Positions 44,315 to 56,128 of a stretch of 64,000 bases of DNA are shown one piece after another (the stretch's first letter is position 1; each line of letters opens with the position of its first letter). A model generated the notes under the pieces. It made no database searches. It was not told where the DNA came from and was given only the letters and a program-made list of their open reading frames with translations. A program made the translations under genes and the position numbers. The stretch is taken from the NCBI RefSeq assembly GCF_001269885.1, contig NZ_LHVH01000017.1, forward strand, positions 620,001 to 684,000, read 5' to 3'. This DNA comes from Pseudomonas kilonensis. Lineage in GTDB: Bacteria; Pseudomonadota; Gammaproteobacteria; Pseudomonadales; Pseudomonadaceae.

Positions 44315-45761
44315 AAGCGGTCACCCGAGTCTCGATGTGCGGCGTTTGCAGTTCGATGAAGTATTTGCGCAGCAAGTTGCGGGCGCTGAGCAGGCGGTAT
44401 TCCTTGCTGGCGCGGAAGTCCGACAGCGGCGTGAAGTCTTCGGCCAGGGCCGCGCAGGCGCGTTCAATGGTGCTGTCGGTCCACGGCGCACCGATCAATG
44501 CGGCTTCGCAATGCTTGGCGCGTTTTGGGGTCGCGGCCATCCCGCCGAAAGCCACGCGGGCGTCGCGGACCACGCCGTTGTCGATGCGCAGGTTGAACGC
44601 CGCGCATACGGCGGAAATGTCATCGTCCAGGCGCTTGGAGACCTTGTAGGCGCGGAACGCCTGTTCGGCGCTGGCTCGCGGCACGATGATCTTTTCGATG
44701 AATTCGCTTTCCTGGCGGGCGGTGACCCGGTAGTCGATGAAATAGTCTTCCAGGGTCAGGGTACGGCGGGTCTGGCCCTTGCACAGCACGATCTGCGCGC
44801 CGAGGGCGATCAGCAGGGGCGGCGAGTCGCCAATCGGTGAGGCGTTGCCGATGTTGCCGCCGAGGGTGCCCTGGTTGCGGATCTGCAGCGAGGCGAAGCG
44901 TTGCAGCAATTCGCCAAAGTCCGGGTATTCGGCTTTCAGGGCTTCGTAGCAATCGGAGAGGGCGGCGGCGGCGCCGATCTCCAGGCGATCGTCGAAACGT
45001 TCGATGCGCTTGAGTTCGGCGACGTTGCCCACGTAGATCATCACCGGCAGGGTGCGATGAAACTGCGTGACTTCCAGGGCCAGGTCCGTGCCGCCGGCCA
45101 GCAGACGCGCCTGGGGATAAGCATCGTAAAGATCGGCCAGGTCGGCGACGGTCAGTGGCACCAGGCAGCGTTTGTCGCCACTGTTGAGCTCACCGGTCTC
45201 GGTCGGGGCGATGGCTTTGAGGCGGGCAATAGTCTCGGCCTCGCGGGCATCGAACTGGTCTGGCTGCTTGCCACAGCAGGCCTGCTCGGCGGCGGCCAGG
45301 ATCGGCCGGTAACCGGTGCAACGGCAGAGGTTGCCGGCCAGGGCTTCGTGGGCTTTATGGGCGTCGGGTTGTTCGCTGTTCTTTTGCAGGGCGAACAGCG
45401 ACATGACGAAGCCCGGTGTGCAGAAGCCGCATTGCGAGCCGTGGCAATCGACCATCGCCTGCTGGACGCTGTGCAATTGGCCCTGGTGCTTGAGGTCTTC
45501 GACGCTGATCAGTTGCTTGCCGTGCAGGGACGAGACGAAGGTCAGGCAGGCATTGAGGCTGCGATAGCGAATGCGTTCGTGGCCATCGGCGTCCGTTTCC
45601 AATTCGCCTACCACCACCGTGCACGCGCCACAGTCGCCACTGGCGCAGCCTTCTTTGGTGCCTGGTTTACCAACGTGTTCGCGCAAATAGTTGAGCACGG
45701 TCAGGTTCGGGTCCAGGGCGTGCTCGCTACGGAGTTCCTGGTTGAGTAAAAACTGGATCAC
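44307..45761 (-). CDS. xdhA: Xanthine dehydrogenase, FeS and FAD subunit
   Basis: 484 residues from a GTG at 45761 with GAGG six bases upstream; an open frame 24 codons further back is not supported. The N-terminal plant-type [2Fe-2S] cluster is in GCASGDCGACTVVV, the second cluster in CGFCTPGFVMSL and NLCRCTGYRPI. The FAD domain follows with ARLLAGGTDLALEVTQ and GGNIGNASPIGDSPP. It passes electrons from XdhB to NAD. It is first in the xdhA-xdhB-xdhC-guaD unit. Confidence 0.97.
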   Translation of the reverse strand: MIQFLLNQELRSEHALDPNLTVLNYLREHVGKPGTKEGCASGDCGACTVVVGELETDADGHERIRYRSLNACLTFVSSLHGKQLISVEDLKHQGQLHSVQQAMVDCHGSQCGFCTPGFVMSLFALQKNSEQPDAHKAHEALAGNLCRCTGYRPILAAAEQACCGKQPDQFDAREAETIARLKAIAPTETGELNSGDKRCLVPLTVADLADLYDAYPQARLLAGGTDLALEVTQFHRTLPVMIYVGNVAELKRIERFDDRLEIGAAAALSDCYEALKAEYPDFGELLQRFASLQIRNQGTLGGNIGNASPIGDSPPLLIALGAQIVLCKGQTRRTLTLEDYFIDYRVTARQESEFIEKIIVPRASAEQAFRAYKVSKRLDDDISAVCAAFNLRIDNGVVRDARVAFGGMAATPKRAKHCEAALIGAPWTDSTIERACAALAEDFTPLSDFRASKEYRLLSARNLLRKYFIELQTPHIETRVTAYV

Positions 45762-45904
45762 GGAAGGCCTCGCAGACTCATTATTGTTGTATCGACGTGG
45801 GCCTGAATTTATCAGGTCTGACTTTTCGGTCAACGATTTTCTGACTTAAAGGTCAAGAAAATCTCTTTGGTCGATGAACAACGATCGATGGACACTGTAG
45901 AACC

Positions 45905-45997
45905 CTGTGGGAGCCGAGCTTGCTCGCGATGACGGCGGTATATTCAGTATGGATGCAAGATGACAGACCGCTATCGCGAGCAAGCTCGCTCCCACAG
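45905..45997. repeat. Paired REP-type palindrome between xdhA and a GntR gene
   Basis: CTGTGGGAGCCGAGCTTGCT and the mirrored ATCGCGAGCAAGCTCGCTCC lie in the 382-base divergent gap 45762-46143. Unlike the other repeats it separates two 5' ends, so promoters for xdhA and the GntR gene must lie on either side of it. Confidence 0.83.
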
Positions 45998-46143
45998 GTT
46001 CTTCCACAGGTTCTGTTTCAGCAGGAACGCTCAAACTTTTTTGCTTGAATCGTGCCAAAAACCCGGTACAGGCCCTGCGCCATGACGTATCGAGTGCGCT
46101 ACACTGCGCCGCTTGTGCAAATCGAAGAGTTTGAAGGACAACC

Positions 46144-46803
46144 ATGACGTTCAAGGCCCCGGACAGCCTCGCCGAGCAAATCGCCCATCACCTCGCCGAA
46201 CGCATCATTCGCGGCGAAATGAAACCGGGAGAGCGCATCCAGGAGCAGAAGGTCACGCTGGCGCTCAACGTCAGCCGCGGCTCGGTCCGCGAGGCCTTGC
46301 TGATCCTGGAACGACGCCATTTGATCGCGATCCTGCCGCGCCGTGGCGCCCACGTCACCGAACTCACCGAACACAAGGTGCGCAGCCTCTGCACGTTGAT
46401 GAGCGAGCTGTACATCCTGCTGGGCAACGCCGTGGCCCATGGCTGGAAAGAGCAAGCCGACATGGCGCCGTTCGTGGCGATCCAGCAGCGTCTCAACGAC
46501 GCCTACGCGCGCCAGGACATCCGCACCTTCGTCGATGAAAGCTTCAGTGTGATGCGCGCCGCCTATCCCTTTGCCAACAACCCGTACTTGCAGGAAACCG
46601 TCGAGAACCTGCAACCGGCCATGAGCCGTGCCTATTTCCTGGCCCTGGACCAGCGCAAGGCGGAAATGAGCGAGTTCCTCGACCTGTTCCAGCGCCTGCT
46701 CGCCGCTGTGCTGGCCCGTGATTTGCCGCAGATCCGCATCGTGCTCACGGCCTACGCCCAGCGCAGTTGCGATCTGGTGGTCTCTGCACTGACGAAGGCC
46801 TGA
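46144..46803 (+). CDS. GntR-family regulator (FCD subfamily), likely purine-catabolism regulator
   Basis: 219 residues. The winged helix (PGERIQEQKVTLALNVSRGS, then RRHLIAILPRRGAHVTELTE) is followed by an FCD domain with SFSVMRAAYPFANNPYLQ. AAGGAC lies just before the ATG. It is divergent from the xdhA operon, so control of xanthine breakdown is plausible, but this is inference from position only. Two bases separate its stop from smc. Confidence 0.87.
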   Translation: MTFKAPDSLAEQIAHHLAERIIRGEMKPGERIQEQKVTLALNVSRGSVREALLILERRHLIAILPRRGAHVTELTEHKVRSLCTLMSELYILLGNAVAHGWKEQADMAPFVAIQQRLNDAYARQDIRTFVDESFSVMRAAYPFANNPYLQETVENLQPAMSRAYFLALDQRKAEMSEFLDLFQRLLAAVLARDLPQIRIVLTAYAQRSCDLVVSALTKA

Positions 46804-46805
46804 AC

Positions 46806-49800
46806 GTGCGGCTCAAGTGCATCAAGCTGGCGGGGTTCAAATCCTTCGTCGACCCGACCACGGTGAACTTCCCCAGTAACATGGCGGCGGTGGTCGGGCC
46901 CAATGGTTGCGGCAAGTCGAACATCATCGACGCCGTGCGCTGGGTGATGGGCGAAAGTTCGGCCAAGAACCTGCGCGGCGAGTCGATGACCGACGTCATC
47001 TTCAACGGCTCCACCAGTCGCAAGCCGGTGAGCCAGGCCAGCATCGAGCTGGTGTTCGATAACTCCGACGGCACCCTGGTGGGTGAATACGCGGCCTATG
47101 CGGAAATCTCCATTCGTCGCAAAGTGACCCGCGACAGCCAGAACAGCTATTTCCTCAACGGCACCAAGTGCCGGCGTCGCGACATCACCGATATCTTCCT
47201 CGGCACCGGCCTGGGCCCGCGCAGCTACTCGATCATCGAGCAGGGCATGATCTCCAAGCTGATCGAGGCCAAGCCCGAAGACCTGCGCAACTTCATCGAA
47301 GAAGCCGCCGGTATTTCCAAATACAAGGAACGGCGGCGCGAGACCGAAAACCGCATTCGTCGCACCCACGAGAACCTCGCGCGCCTGACCGACCTGCGCG
47401 AAGAACTCGAACGCCAACTCGAGCGTTTGCACCGTCAGGCCGAGGCCGCGAAGAAGTACCAGGAATACAAGGGCGAGGAGCGCCAGCTCAAGGCCCAGCT
47501 TTCGGCCCTGCGTTGGCAGGCGCTGAACGAGCAGGTCGGCCAGCGTGAGGCGATCATCGGCAACCAGGAAGTCAGCTTCGAAGCCCTGGTGGCCGAGCAA
47601 CGCAACGCCGACGCCGCCATCGAGCGTCTGCGTGATGGGCACCATGACCTGTCCGAGCGCTTCAATCTGGTGCAGGGGCGCTTCTATTCCGTGGGGGGCG
47701 ACATCGCCCGGGTCGAGCAGAGCATCCAGCATGGTCAGCAACGGCTGCGGCAGTTGCAGGATGACTTGAAGGAAGCTGAGCGGGCGCGCCTGGAAACCGA
47801 GTCGCACCTGGGCCACGACCGCACGTTGCTGCTGACCCTTGGCGAAGAACTGGACCGGCTCACGCCGGAGCAGGAAATCACCAGCACCGCCGCCGAAGAG
47901 GCCGCCGCGGCCCTGGAAGAAGCCGAGCTGACCATGCACGGCTGGCAAGAGCAGTGGGACAGTTTCAACCTGACCTCGGCCGAGCCGCGGCGCCAGGCAG
48001 AAGTCCAGCAGTCGCGCATCCAGCAGTTGGAAACCAGCATGGAGCGACTGGCCGAACGTCAGCGCCGTCTGTCCGAAGAGCGCACCTTGCTCGCGGCGGA
48101 TCCGGAAGACGCGGCGATTCTGGACCTGAGCGAGCAATTGGCGGCCAGCGAAGCCACCCTCGAAGACTTGCAGGCCAGCGAAGACGCCCAGGTCGAACGG
48201 CTTGAGCAACTGCGCCAGGCTTTGCAACTGGCCTTGCAGAACCAGCAGCAGGGCCAGGGCGAATTGCAGCGGCTCAATGGGCGCCTGGCCTCGCTGGAAG
48301 CCTTGCAGCAAGCCGCGTTGGATCCCGGCACTGGCGCCGCCGAATGGCTGCGCGACCAGCATCTGGCCGAGCGTCCGCGACTGGCCGAGGGCCTGAAGGT
48401 CGATGCCGGTTGGGAGCTGGCGGTGGAAACCGTGCTGGGTGCCGATCTGCAAGCGGTGCTGGTGGATGACTTCGGTGGCTTCGACCTGTCGGGTTTCACC
48501 CAGGGCGATCTGCGCCTGCTCAGCCCGGCTGGCGACGGCGTACGAATCCCCGGCAGCTTGCTGGACAAGGTCGAGGCCCAGGTCGACCTGTCGCCCTGGC
48601 TGGGGCAGGTCAAACCGGTGGACAGCCTTGAGCAGGCCTTGGCCCTGCGTGGGCAATTGGCGGTCGGCGAAAGCCTGATCAGTCGAGACGGGTATTGGGT
48701 CGGCCGGCATTTCCTGCGGGTGCGCCGGGCCAGCGAAGCCGAGAGCGGCATGCTTGCCCGAGGCCAGGAAATCCAGCGCCTGGGCGCCGAGCGCGAAGAG
48801 CGCGAGGCCAGCGTCGAAGCCCTGGAAACCGAATTGCAAAACCTGCGGGCGCAACAGCGTCAACAGGAAAACGGCCGCGAACACCTGCGGCGGCTGTTGC
48901 AGGATGAAGCGCGCCAGCAAGGCGAGCTCAAGGCGCAGTTGTCCGCCGGCAAGGCCAAGGTCGAGCAGCTGGCGCTGCGCCGCACCCGCCTGGAAGAAGA
49001 AATCGCCGAACTGGGCGAGCAGCGGGCGTTGGAGCACGAACAGATCGGCGAGGCGCGCTTGCAGTTGCAAGAAGCCCTCGACGCCATGGCGCTGGACACC
49101 GAGCAGCGTGAACTGCTGCTGGCCCAGCGTGACAGCCTGCGCGAGCGCCTGGACCGGGTGCGCCAGGAAGCACGCCAGCACAAGGACCATGCCCATCAGT
49201 TGGCGGTGCGCCTGGGCTCGCTCAAGGCTCAGCACGATTCCACGCGCCAGGCCTTGGAACGGTTGGAAATGCAGTCCGAGCGCCTGACCGAAAAACGCGA
49301 GCAGTTGAGCCTCAATCTGGAGGAGGGCGAAGCGCCGCTGGAAGAGCTGCGCCTCAAGCTCGAAGAGTTGCTCGACAAGCGTATGAGCGTCGACGAGGAG
49401 CTCAAGACGGCGCAGATCGCCCTGGAGGACGCCGACCGCGAACTGCGCGATGCCGAGAAGCGCCGCAGCCAGGCCGAGCAGCAATCGCAACTGATCCGCG
49501 GCCAGATGGAACAGCAGCGCATGGAGTGGCAGGCCCTGACGGTGCGGCGCAAAGCCTTGCAGGACCAATTGCTGGAAGACGGCTACGACCTCGATGGCGT
49601 GCTCGCCACCCTGGTGGCCGGGGCGAACGAGAAGGACGCCGAGGAGGAGTTGGAACGCATTGCCCAGCGTATCCAGCGCCTGGGGGCAATCAACCTGGCG
49701 GCCATCGACGAGTACCAGCAGCAGTCCGAGCGCAAGCGTTACCTGGACGCCCAGAACGACGATCTGGTGGAAGCGCTGGAGACCCTGGAAAACGTCATCC

Positions 49801-50294
49801 GCAAGATCGACAAGGAAACCCGCAACCGCTTCAAGGATACCTTTGATCAGATCAACGGCGGTTTGCAGGCACTTTTCCCAAAAGTTTTCGGTGGCGGCAG
49901 CGCTTACTTGGAACTGACGGGCGAAGATTTACTCGATACAGGGGTGACAATCATGGCGCGTCCTCCTGGCAAGAAGAACAGCACCATCCATTTGCTCTCC
50001 GGTGGCGAAAAGGCGCTGACCGCGCTGGCCCTGGTCTTTGCCATCTTCAAATTGAACCCGGCGCCGTTCTGCATGCTCGACGAAGTCGATGCACCACTGG
50101 ACGACGCCAACGTAGGCCGTTACGCACGGCTGGTGAAGGAGATGTCTGAAACGGTGCAGTTCATCTACATCACCCACAACAAGATCGCCATGGAAATGGC
50201 CGATCAGTTGATGGGCGTGACCATGCATGAGCCGGGCTGTTCGCGGCTGGTGGCGGTGGATGTGGAGGAGGCCATGGCCATGGTGGATGCCTGA
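46806..50294 (+). CDS. smc: Chromosome segregation ATPase SMC
   Basis: 1162 residues, the standard Pseudomonas length. Walker A is GPNGCGKSN (residues 31-39, Lys37). Two long coiled coils flank a hinge near residues 520-640, and the C-terminal head has the signature LLSGGEKALTAL and Walker B FCMLDEVDAPLDD. Dimers act with ScpAB to compact the chromosome. The start is GTG at 46806 (family start RLKCIKLAGFKSF); it is two bases after the GntR stop. Confidence 0.98.
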   Translation: MRLKCIKLAGFKSFVDPTTVNFPSNMAAVVGPNGCGKSNIIDAVRWVMGESSAKNLRGESMTDVIFNGSTSRKPVSQASIELVFDNSDGTLVGEYAAYAEISIRRKVTRDSQNSYFLNGTKCRRRDITDIFLGTGLGPRSYSIIEQGMISKLIEAKPEDLRNFIEEAAGISKYKERRRETENRIRRTHENLARLTDLREELERQLERLHRQAEAAKKYQEYKGEERQLKAQLSALRWQALNEQVGQREAIIGNQEVSFEALVAEQRNADAAIERLRDGHHDLSERFNLVQGRFYSVGGDIARVEQSIQHGQQRLRQLQDDLKEAERARLETESHLGHDRTLLLTLGEELDRLTPEQEITSTAAEEAAAALEEAELTMHGWQEQWDSFNLTSAEPRRQAEVQQSRIQQLETSMERLAERQRRLSEERTLLAADPEDAAILDLSEQLAASEATLEDLQASEDAQVERLEQLRQALQLALQNQQQGQGELQRLNGRLASLEALQQAALDPGTGAAEWLRDQHLAERPRLAEGLKVDAGWELAVETVLGADLQAVLVDDFGGFDLSGFTQGDLRLLSPAGDGVRIPGSLLDKVEAQVDLSPWLGQVKPVDSLEQALALRGQLAVGESLISRDGYWVGRHFLRVRRASEAESGMLARGQEIQRLGAEREEREASVEALETELQNLRAQQRQQENGREHLRRLLQDEARQQGELKAQLSAGKAKVEQLALRRTRLEEEIAELGEQRALEHEQIGEARLQLQEALDAMALDTEQRELLLAQRDSLRERLDRVRQEARQHKDHAHQLAVRLGSLKAQHDSTRQALERLEMQSERLTEKREQLSLNLEEGEAPLEELRLKLEELLDKRMSVDEELKTAQIALEDADRELRDAEKRRSQAEQQSQLIRGQMEQQRMEWQALTVRRKALQDQLLEDGYDLDGVLATLVAGANEKDAEEELERIAQRIQRLGAINLAAIDEYQQQSERKRYLDAQNDDLVEALETLENVIRKIDKETRNRFKDTFDQINGGLQALFPKVFGGGSAYLELTGEDLLDTGVTIMARPPGKKNSTIHLLSGGEKALTALALVFAIFKLNPAPFCMLDEVDAPLDDANVGRYARLVKEMSETVQFIYITHNKIAMEMADQLMGVTMHEPGCSRLVAVDVEEAMAMVDA

Positions 50295-50552
50295 ACAACG
50301 GCTTGTAGGGCTTCTACTTGGAACGCTGTAGGTATTTTTTACCCTTAGGCCTGTTGTTCAAATCACAGATTGGGCACAAGCCTGTGCGACAGACGGTGTA
50401 AAGTTATCTTTGGTCGTGCTAGTTTAATGTCAATTTTTCGTATGCGTGGGCAAAATGCCATTCAGAACATAGAGTTGGCACCACGTTTTAAAGCGGTTTG
50501 CAAATAGCTAAGCCCCTTATTTTTCAGCATTTTTATAGAGGCACGGGATTAC

Positions 50553-51398
50553 ATGGAAATCGGTCTGCGCGAGTGGCTGATCGTCATCGGCATCATAGTC
50601 ATTGCCGGTATTCTTTTCGACGGCTGGCGTCGTATGCGCGGCGGCAAGGGGAAACTGAAGTTTCGCCTGGATCGCAGCCTGTCGAACCTGCCCGATGAGG
50701 ATGACAGCGCCGAACTGCTGGGCCCGCCGCGGGTGCTGGACACCCACAAGGAGCCGCAGCTGGACGAACACGACTTGCCGTCGATGAGCGCATCTGCCCG
50801 TGAACCACGGGAATCGGGTTCCAAGCGCGGCAAGCGCAACAGCGAGCCGTCCCAGGGTGATTTGAACCTGAACCTCGACCTGGATGGTGGGCTGAGCTTC
50901 AGCAGCCGCGACAACGATTTCCCGGACGAGAACAAAACGTCGGGCGCCGACAAAGACCAGGCCCAGGCGGAAGAAGTGCTGGTGATCAGCGTGATCTGCC
51001 GCGACCCGGCTGGCTTCAAGGGCCCGGCGTTGCTGCAGAACATCCTCGAAAGCGGCCTGCGTTTCGGCGAGATGGACATTTTCCATCGTCACGAGAGCAT
51101 GGCCGGCAACGGCGAGGTGCTGTTCTCCATGGCCAACGCCGTCAAGCCTGGCGTGTTCGACCTCGACGACATCGATCATTTCAGCACGCCGGCGGTGAGT
51201 TTCTTCCTCGGTCTGCCTGGCCCGCGTCATCCCAAGCAGGCCTTCGACGTGATGGTGGCCGCGGCGCGCAAGCTGTCCCAGGAACTCAATGGCGAACTCA
51301 AGGATGACCAGCGCAGCGTGCTGACCGCCCAGACCATCGAGCACTACCGCCAGCGCATTGTCGAATTCGAGCGCCGGGCACTGACCCAGAAGCGCTGA
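50553..51398 (+). CDS. zipA: Cell division protein ZipA
   Basis: 281 residues: an N-terminal membrane anchor ([20 protein letters not shown]), a charged flexible linker and a C-terminal FtsZ-binding domain ([20 protein letters not shown], later [20 protein letters not shown]). It tethers FtsZ to the membrane at midcell. The smc-zipA-ligA order is normal for Pseudomonas. The 258 bases before it are AT-rich and probably hold its promoter. Confidence 0.96.
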   Translation: MEIGLREWLIVIGIIVIAGILFDGWRRMRGGKGKLKFRLDRSLSNLPDEDDSAELLGPPRVLDTHKEPQLDEHDLPSMSASAREPRESGSKRGKRNSEPSQGDLNLNLDLDGGLSFSSRDNDFPDENKTSGADKDQAQAEEVLVISVICRDPAGFKGPALLQNILESGLRFGEMDIFHRHESMAGNGEVLFSMANAVKPGVFDLDDIDHFSTPAVSFFLGLPGPRHPKQAFDVMVAAARKLSQELNGELKDDQRSVLTAQTIEHYRQRIVEFERRALTQKR

Positions 51399-51427
51399 AG
51401 TCGCCAAGTTGATGTGGAGGGGCTTCT

Positions 51428-51561
51428 GTGGCGAGGGGATTTATCCCCGCTGGGCTGCGAAGCAGCCCTGAAACCTGACTCCGTGGTCTCTTATCCGGCT
51501 AATTGAGTCGAGAGCTCTTGGGGCTGCTCCGCAGCCCAGCGGGGATAAATCCCCTCGCCAC
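51428..51561. repeat. Paired palindromic repeat (GTGGCGAGGGGATTTATCCCC family)
   Basis: The same family as the repeat at 13597. GTGGCGAGGGGATTTATCCC and its mirror to 51561 enclose inner GGGCTGCG/CGCAGCCC-like arms. It lies between zipA and ligA. Confidence 0.83.
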
Positions 51562-51617
51562 AGGTTTTGCATTCGGCCGGTTCAGGCACGACTTGCCGAT
51601 GGTTTTGAGAAAATTGA

Positions 51618-54014
<2,397 letters not shown>

Positions 54015-54029
54015 GGGCGCTCGGCTTTT

Positions 54030-54057
54030 GTGGGGAGGGAGCAAGCTCCCTCCCCAC
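54030..54057. other. Perfect hairpin after ligA
   Basis: GTGGGGAGGGAGC-aa-GCTCCCTCCCCAC, 13 paired bases with a 2-base loop, lies 15 bases after the ligA stop. No T-run follows on either strand, so it may be an mRNA-stabilising end or a shrunken REP unit rather than a classic terminator. Confidence 0.65.
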
Positions 54058-54133
54058 GGTCTATGACGCAACGCGTTGGAACGATCATGAACGTAAGGTG
54101 ATCTAGTCTTGCAGGCTCCAGGGAGAGATCGCC

Positions 54134-55294
54134 ATGTACCGCTTCTTCGAACAACTGAGCTCACGCATCGCCGCGCCGTTCCTGGGCGATCGGTCACGTA
54201 ACAGCAAGGTCTGGCCGTGCCGCTGTGGCCAGTCGTTGTTTTTTCGCAATAGCCAGTGCCTGGCCTGCCTGGCGGCGCTGGGTTATCAACCTGAGCAGAG
54301 TCGCCTGACGTCCTTGCAGCCCGGCGAGCAAGCCGGGACCTGGACGCTGGACGCCGATCCCCAGGCCGGGCTGTTCCGCCGTTGCGCCAACCTCGACACC
54401 GCGGCGGCCTGCAATTGGCTGCTGCCGGCCAATGGGCACGACACCCTGTGCGTCGCCTGTAGCCTGAACCGTACTATTCCTGACCTGTCGATTCCGGAAA
54501 ATCCCGAACGCTGGCGCAAGGTCGAGACCGCCAAGCGTCGATTGGTCGCGCAGCTGATTACTTTCGGCTTGCCGGTCATCCCGAAAACTGTCGATGAAAA
54601 CATCGGCTTGGCGTTTGATTTCATCGGCGTCGATCCCGACGGCACGCCGCCAACCACCGGTCACGCCAGTGGATTGGTGACCCTCGACATCAAGGAGGCG
54701 GACGATGCCCATCGCGAATACGTGCGCCAGCAGATGCGCGAGCCGTATCGCACCTTGCTCGGGCATTTTCGTCATGAGGTGGGGCACTATTACTGGGACC
54801 GGCTGATCGCCAACAGCCAGTGGCTCGAAGCCTTTCGCGAGCTGTTCGGTGATGAGCGCGCCAGCTACACCGAAGCCCTGGAGCGGCACTACCAGCAAGG
54901 CGCGCCGCTGGACTGGCAAACCCGCTACGTCAGCGCCTATGCCACCATGCACCCGTGGGAAGACTGGGCGGAAACCTGGGCCCATTACCTGCACATGATG
55001 GATGCGGTGGACACCGCCCTGGGCTTCGGTATGAGCGCTCGGGAAATGGATTTCGACTACCAGCCGTTTCCGCCCGAAACCCTATACGATTCCGAGCACG
55101 CTGGCGGTGCGGCCTTCCTTTCGTTCGTCAACGCCTGGATCGAACTGGCCGGCATGCTCAACGAACTGTCCCGCAGCATGGGCCAGCCGGATTTCTACCC
55201 GTTCGTCGTACCGGCCGCCGTTATTACCAAGCTGCATTTCATCCATCTGGTGATTCAGGAAGAGGGTGGTCGTGCGGATGAAGTGCTGTTGTAG
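54134..55294 (+). CDS. Putative zinc-binding metallopeptidase
   Basis: 386 residues. The N-terminal four-Cys zinc ribbon (CRCGQSLFFRNSQCLACLA, about residues 30-48) is followed by a second set (CNWL, CVACSLN), and the catalytic HEVGHYYW motif lies in the middle (HExxH type with Glu), near residue 217. This pattern matches the putative zinc-binding metallopeptidase family (DUF2248), whose substrate is not known. There is no signal peptide, so it should be cytosolic. GGGAGAG lies before the ATG. Confidence 0.85.
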   Translation: MYRFFEQLSSRIAAPFLGDRSRNSKVWPCRCGQSLFFRNSQCLACLAALGYQPEQSRLTSLQPGEQAGTWTLDADPQAGLFRRCANLDTAAACNWLLPANGHDTLCVACSLNRTIPDLSIPENPERWRKVETAKRRLVAQLITFGLPVIPKTVDENIGLAFDFIGVDPDGTPPTTGHASGLVTLDIKEADDAHREYVRQQMREPYRTLLGHFRHEVGHYYWDRLIANSQWLEAFRELFGDERASYTEALERHYQQGAPLDWQTRYVSAYATMHPWEDWAETWAHYLHMMDAVDTALGFGMSAREMDFDYQPFPPETLYDSEHAGGAAFLSFVNAWIELAGMLNELSRSMGQPDFYPFVVPAAVITKLHFIHLVIQEEGGRADEVLL

Positions 55295-55340
55295 GTTCCT
55301 GTAAAAGCAGTCGGCATCCATGTTGGATGTGCCGACGCCT

Positions 55341-55431
55341 TCGCGAGCAAGCCCGCTCCCACACGGGTTCTCGGAGTGTTCACAGTCCGGTGTTCACCGC
55401 CGTTCTCCTGTGGGAGCGGGCTTGCTCGCGA
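55341..55431. repeat. Paired REP-type palindrome plus a solitary arm
   Basis: TCGCGAGCAAGCCCGCTCCC and its mirror CTGTGGGAGCGGGCTTGCTC end at 55431. A solitary third arm (ATCGCGAGCACGCTTTGCTC) follows at 55474-55500. They fill the 309-base gap between the metallopeptidase and ffs, apart from the ffs promoter. Confidence 0.82.
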
Positions 55432-55543
55432 AAGCGGTGGGGCAGTTTGCATCCATGTTCGATGCGCCAACGTCATCGCGAGCACGCTTTGCTCCCACAG
55501 CAAGTGCTTGAACACCTTCAGTTTTTTAATCCGGCACGAACGG

Positions 55544-55571
55544 TTGTAACTTCTTGCCAGATAGGTACAAT
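55544..55571 (+). promoter_or_regulatory. Promoter of ffs
   Basis: TTGTAA (-35, 55544-55549) and TACAAT (-10, 55566-55571) are 16 bases apart and about 30 bases upstream of the mature SRP RNA, a good sigma-70 pair. Confidence 0.75.
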
Positions 55572-55603
55572 GGCGCGGCTCGCCGTCAGGCGGGCGTCGT
55601 TAT

Positions 55604-55716
55604 GGTGACCCCATCGGTCCCCCCGCAACGATTACCCGTGAACCTGGTCAGAGCCGGAAGGCAGCAGCCACAGCGGGAACATTGTGTGCCGGGGTGTGGC
55701 TGGTGGGGTTGCCTCC
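55604..55716 (+). ncRNA. ffs: 4.5S signal recognition particle RNA
   Basis: About 112 bases. The apical core GGTCAGAGCCGGAAGGCAGC is the conserved SRP domain IV loop that binds Ffh. The ends pair fully: GGUGACCCCAUC (55604-55615) with GGUGGGGUUGCC (55702-55713). Size matches E. coli 4.5S RNA (114). It is followed at once by a terminator. In many Pseudomonas genomes dnaX comes next; here accessory DNA does. Confidence 0.95.
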
Positions 55717-55726
55717 TATCTCTAAG

Positions 55727-55749
55727 TCCTTGGATTAACAAGGATTTTT
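55727..55749 (+). terminator. Rho-independent terminator of ffs
   Basis: TCCTTG-gattaa-CAAGGA followed by TTTTT, 11 bases after the mature SRP RNA. Confidence 0.9.
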
Positions 55750-56128
55750 CAGTAAAAAATCTCGAAGTGGAACAGCGTTTAGGTACACCAATTGGTGCAT
55801 CGCACTTCTCAGCTTACCAATCGAAAGCTCTACATCCAAGCTCCCAATTCCTTGCATCAGTTTTCATATTCTGATTGCACTTGGTCTTCGACTCAGAAAA
55901 TATTCATTTCCAACCTCCATTGTGTCTGTGCCGAAAAGGCATTCTCAGGGGGATTGTTGTCGGGCGGGTAAGGTCGAGGAGGGAAGGTCGTAAAGTGCTA
56001 GATGGGAGGGGAACCTACGCGGATGCCTATGGGTACGAGGCGCGCTTGCAAGACAAGACGATAGGATGATTGAAAGCGCATTGGAATCATGGCATTTTGC
56101 CAGGGAACACCAATGCACAAGGATTGTC
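55750..56128. other. AT-rich gap at the start of the accessory region
   Basis: No supported gene lies here. An open frame at 55875-56069 has no recognisable product and no ribosome site. The GC content falls visibly from the ffs side to the nuclease side, so the left edge of the island should lie in this gap. Confidence 0.5.

Noticed and set aside
41840..44359. 839-codon open frame on the plus strand opposite xdhB
   Set aside because: Antisense shadow: the minus strand encodes XdhB with clear active-site motifs, and the plus-strand product has Val/Gly/His-rich shadow composition.
46752..49568. 938-codon open frame on the minus strand opposite smc
   Set aside because: It is a shadow of a GC-rich, Gln/Leu/Glu-rich coiled-coil gene; the plus-strand product is full-length SMC with all motifs.
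55875..56069. 64-codon plus-strand open frame between ffs and the nuclease gene
   Set aside because: No ribosome site, no recognisable product, and its composition does not look coding.
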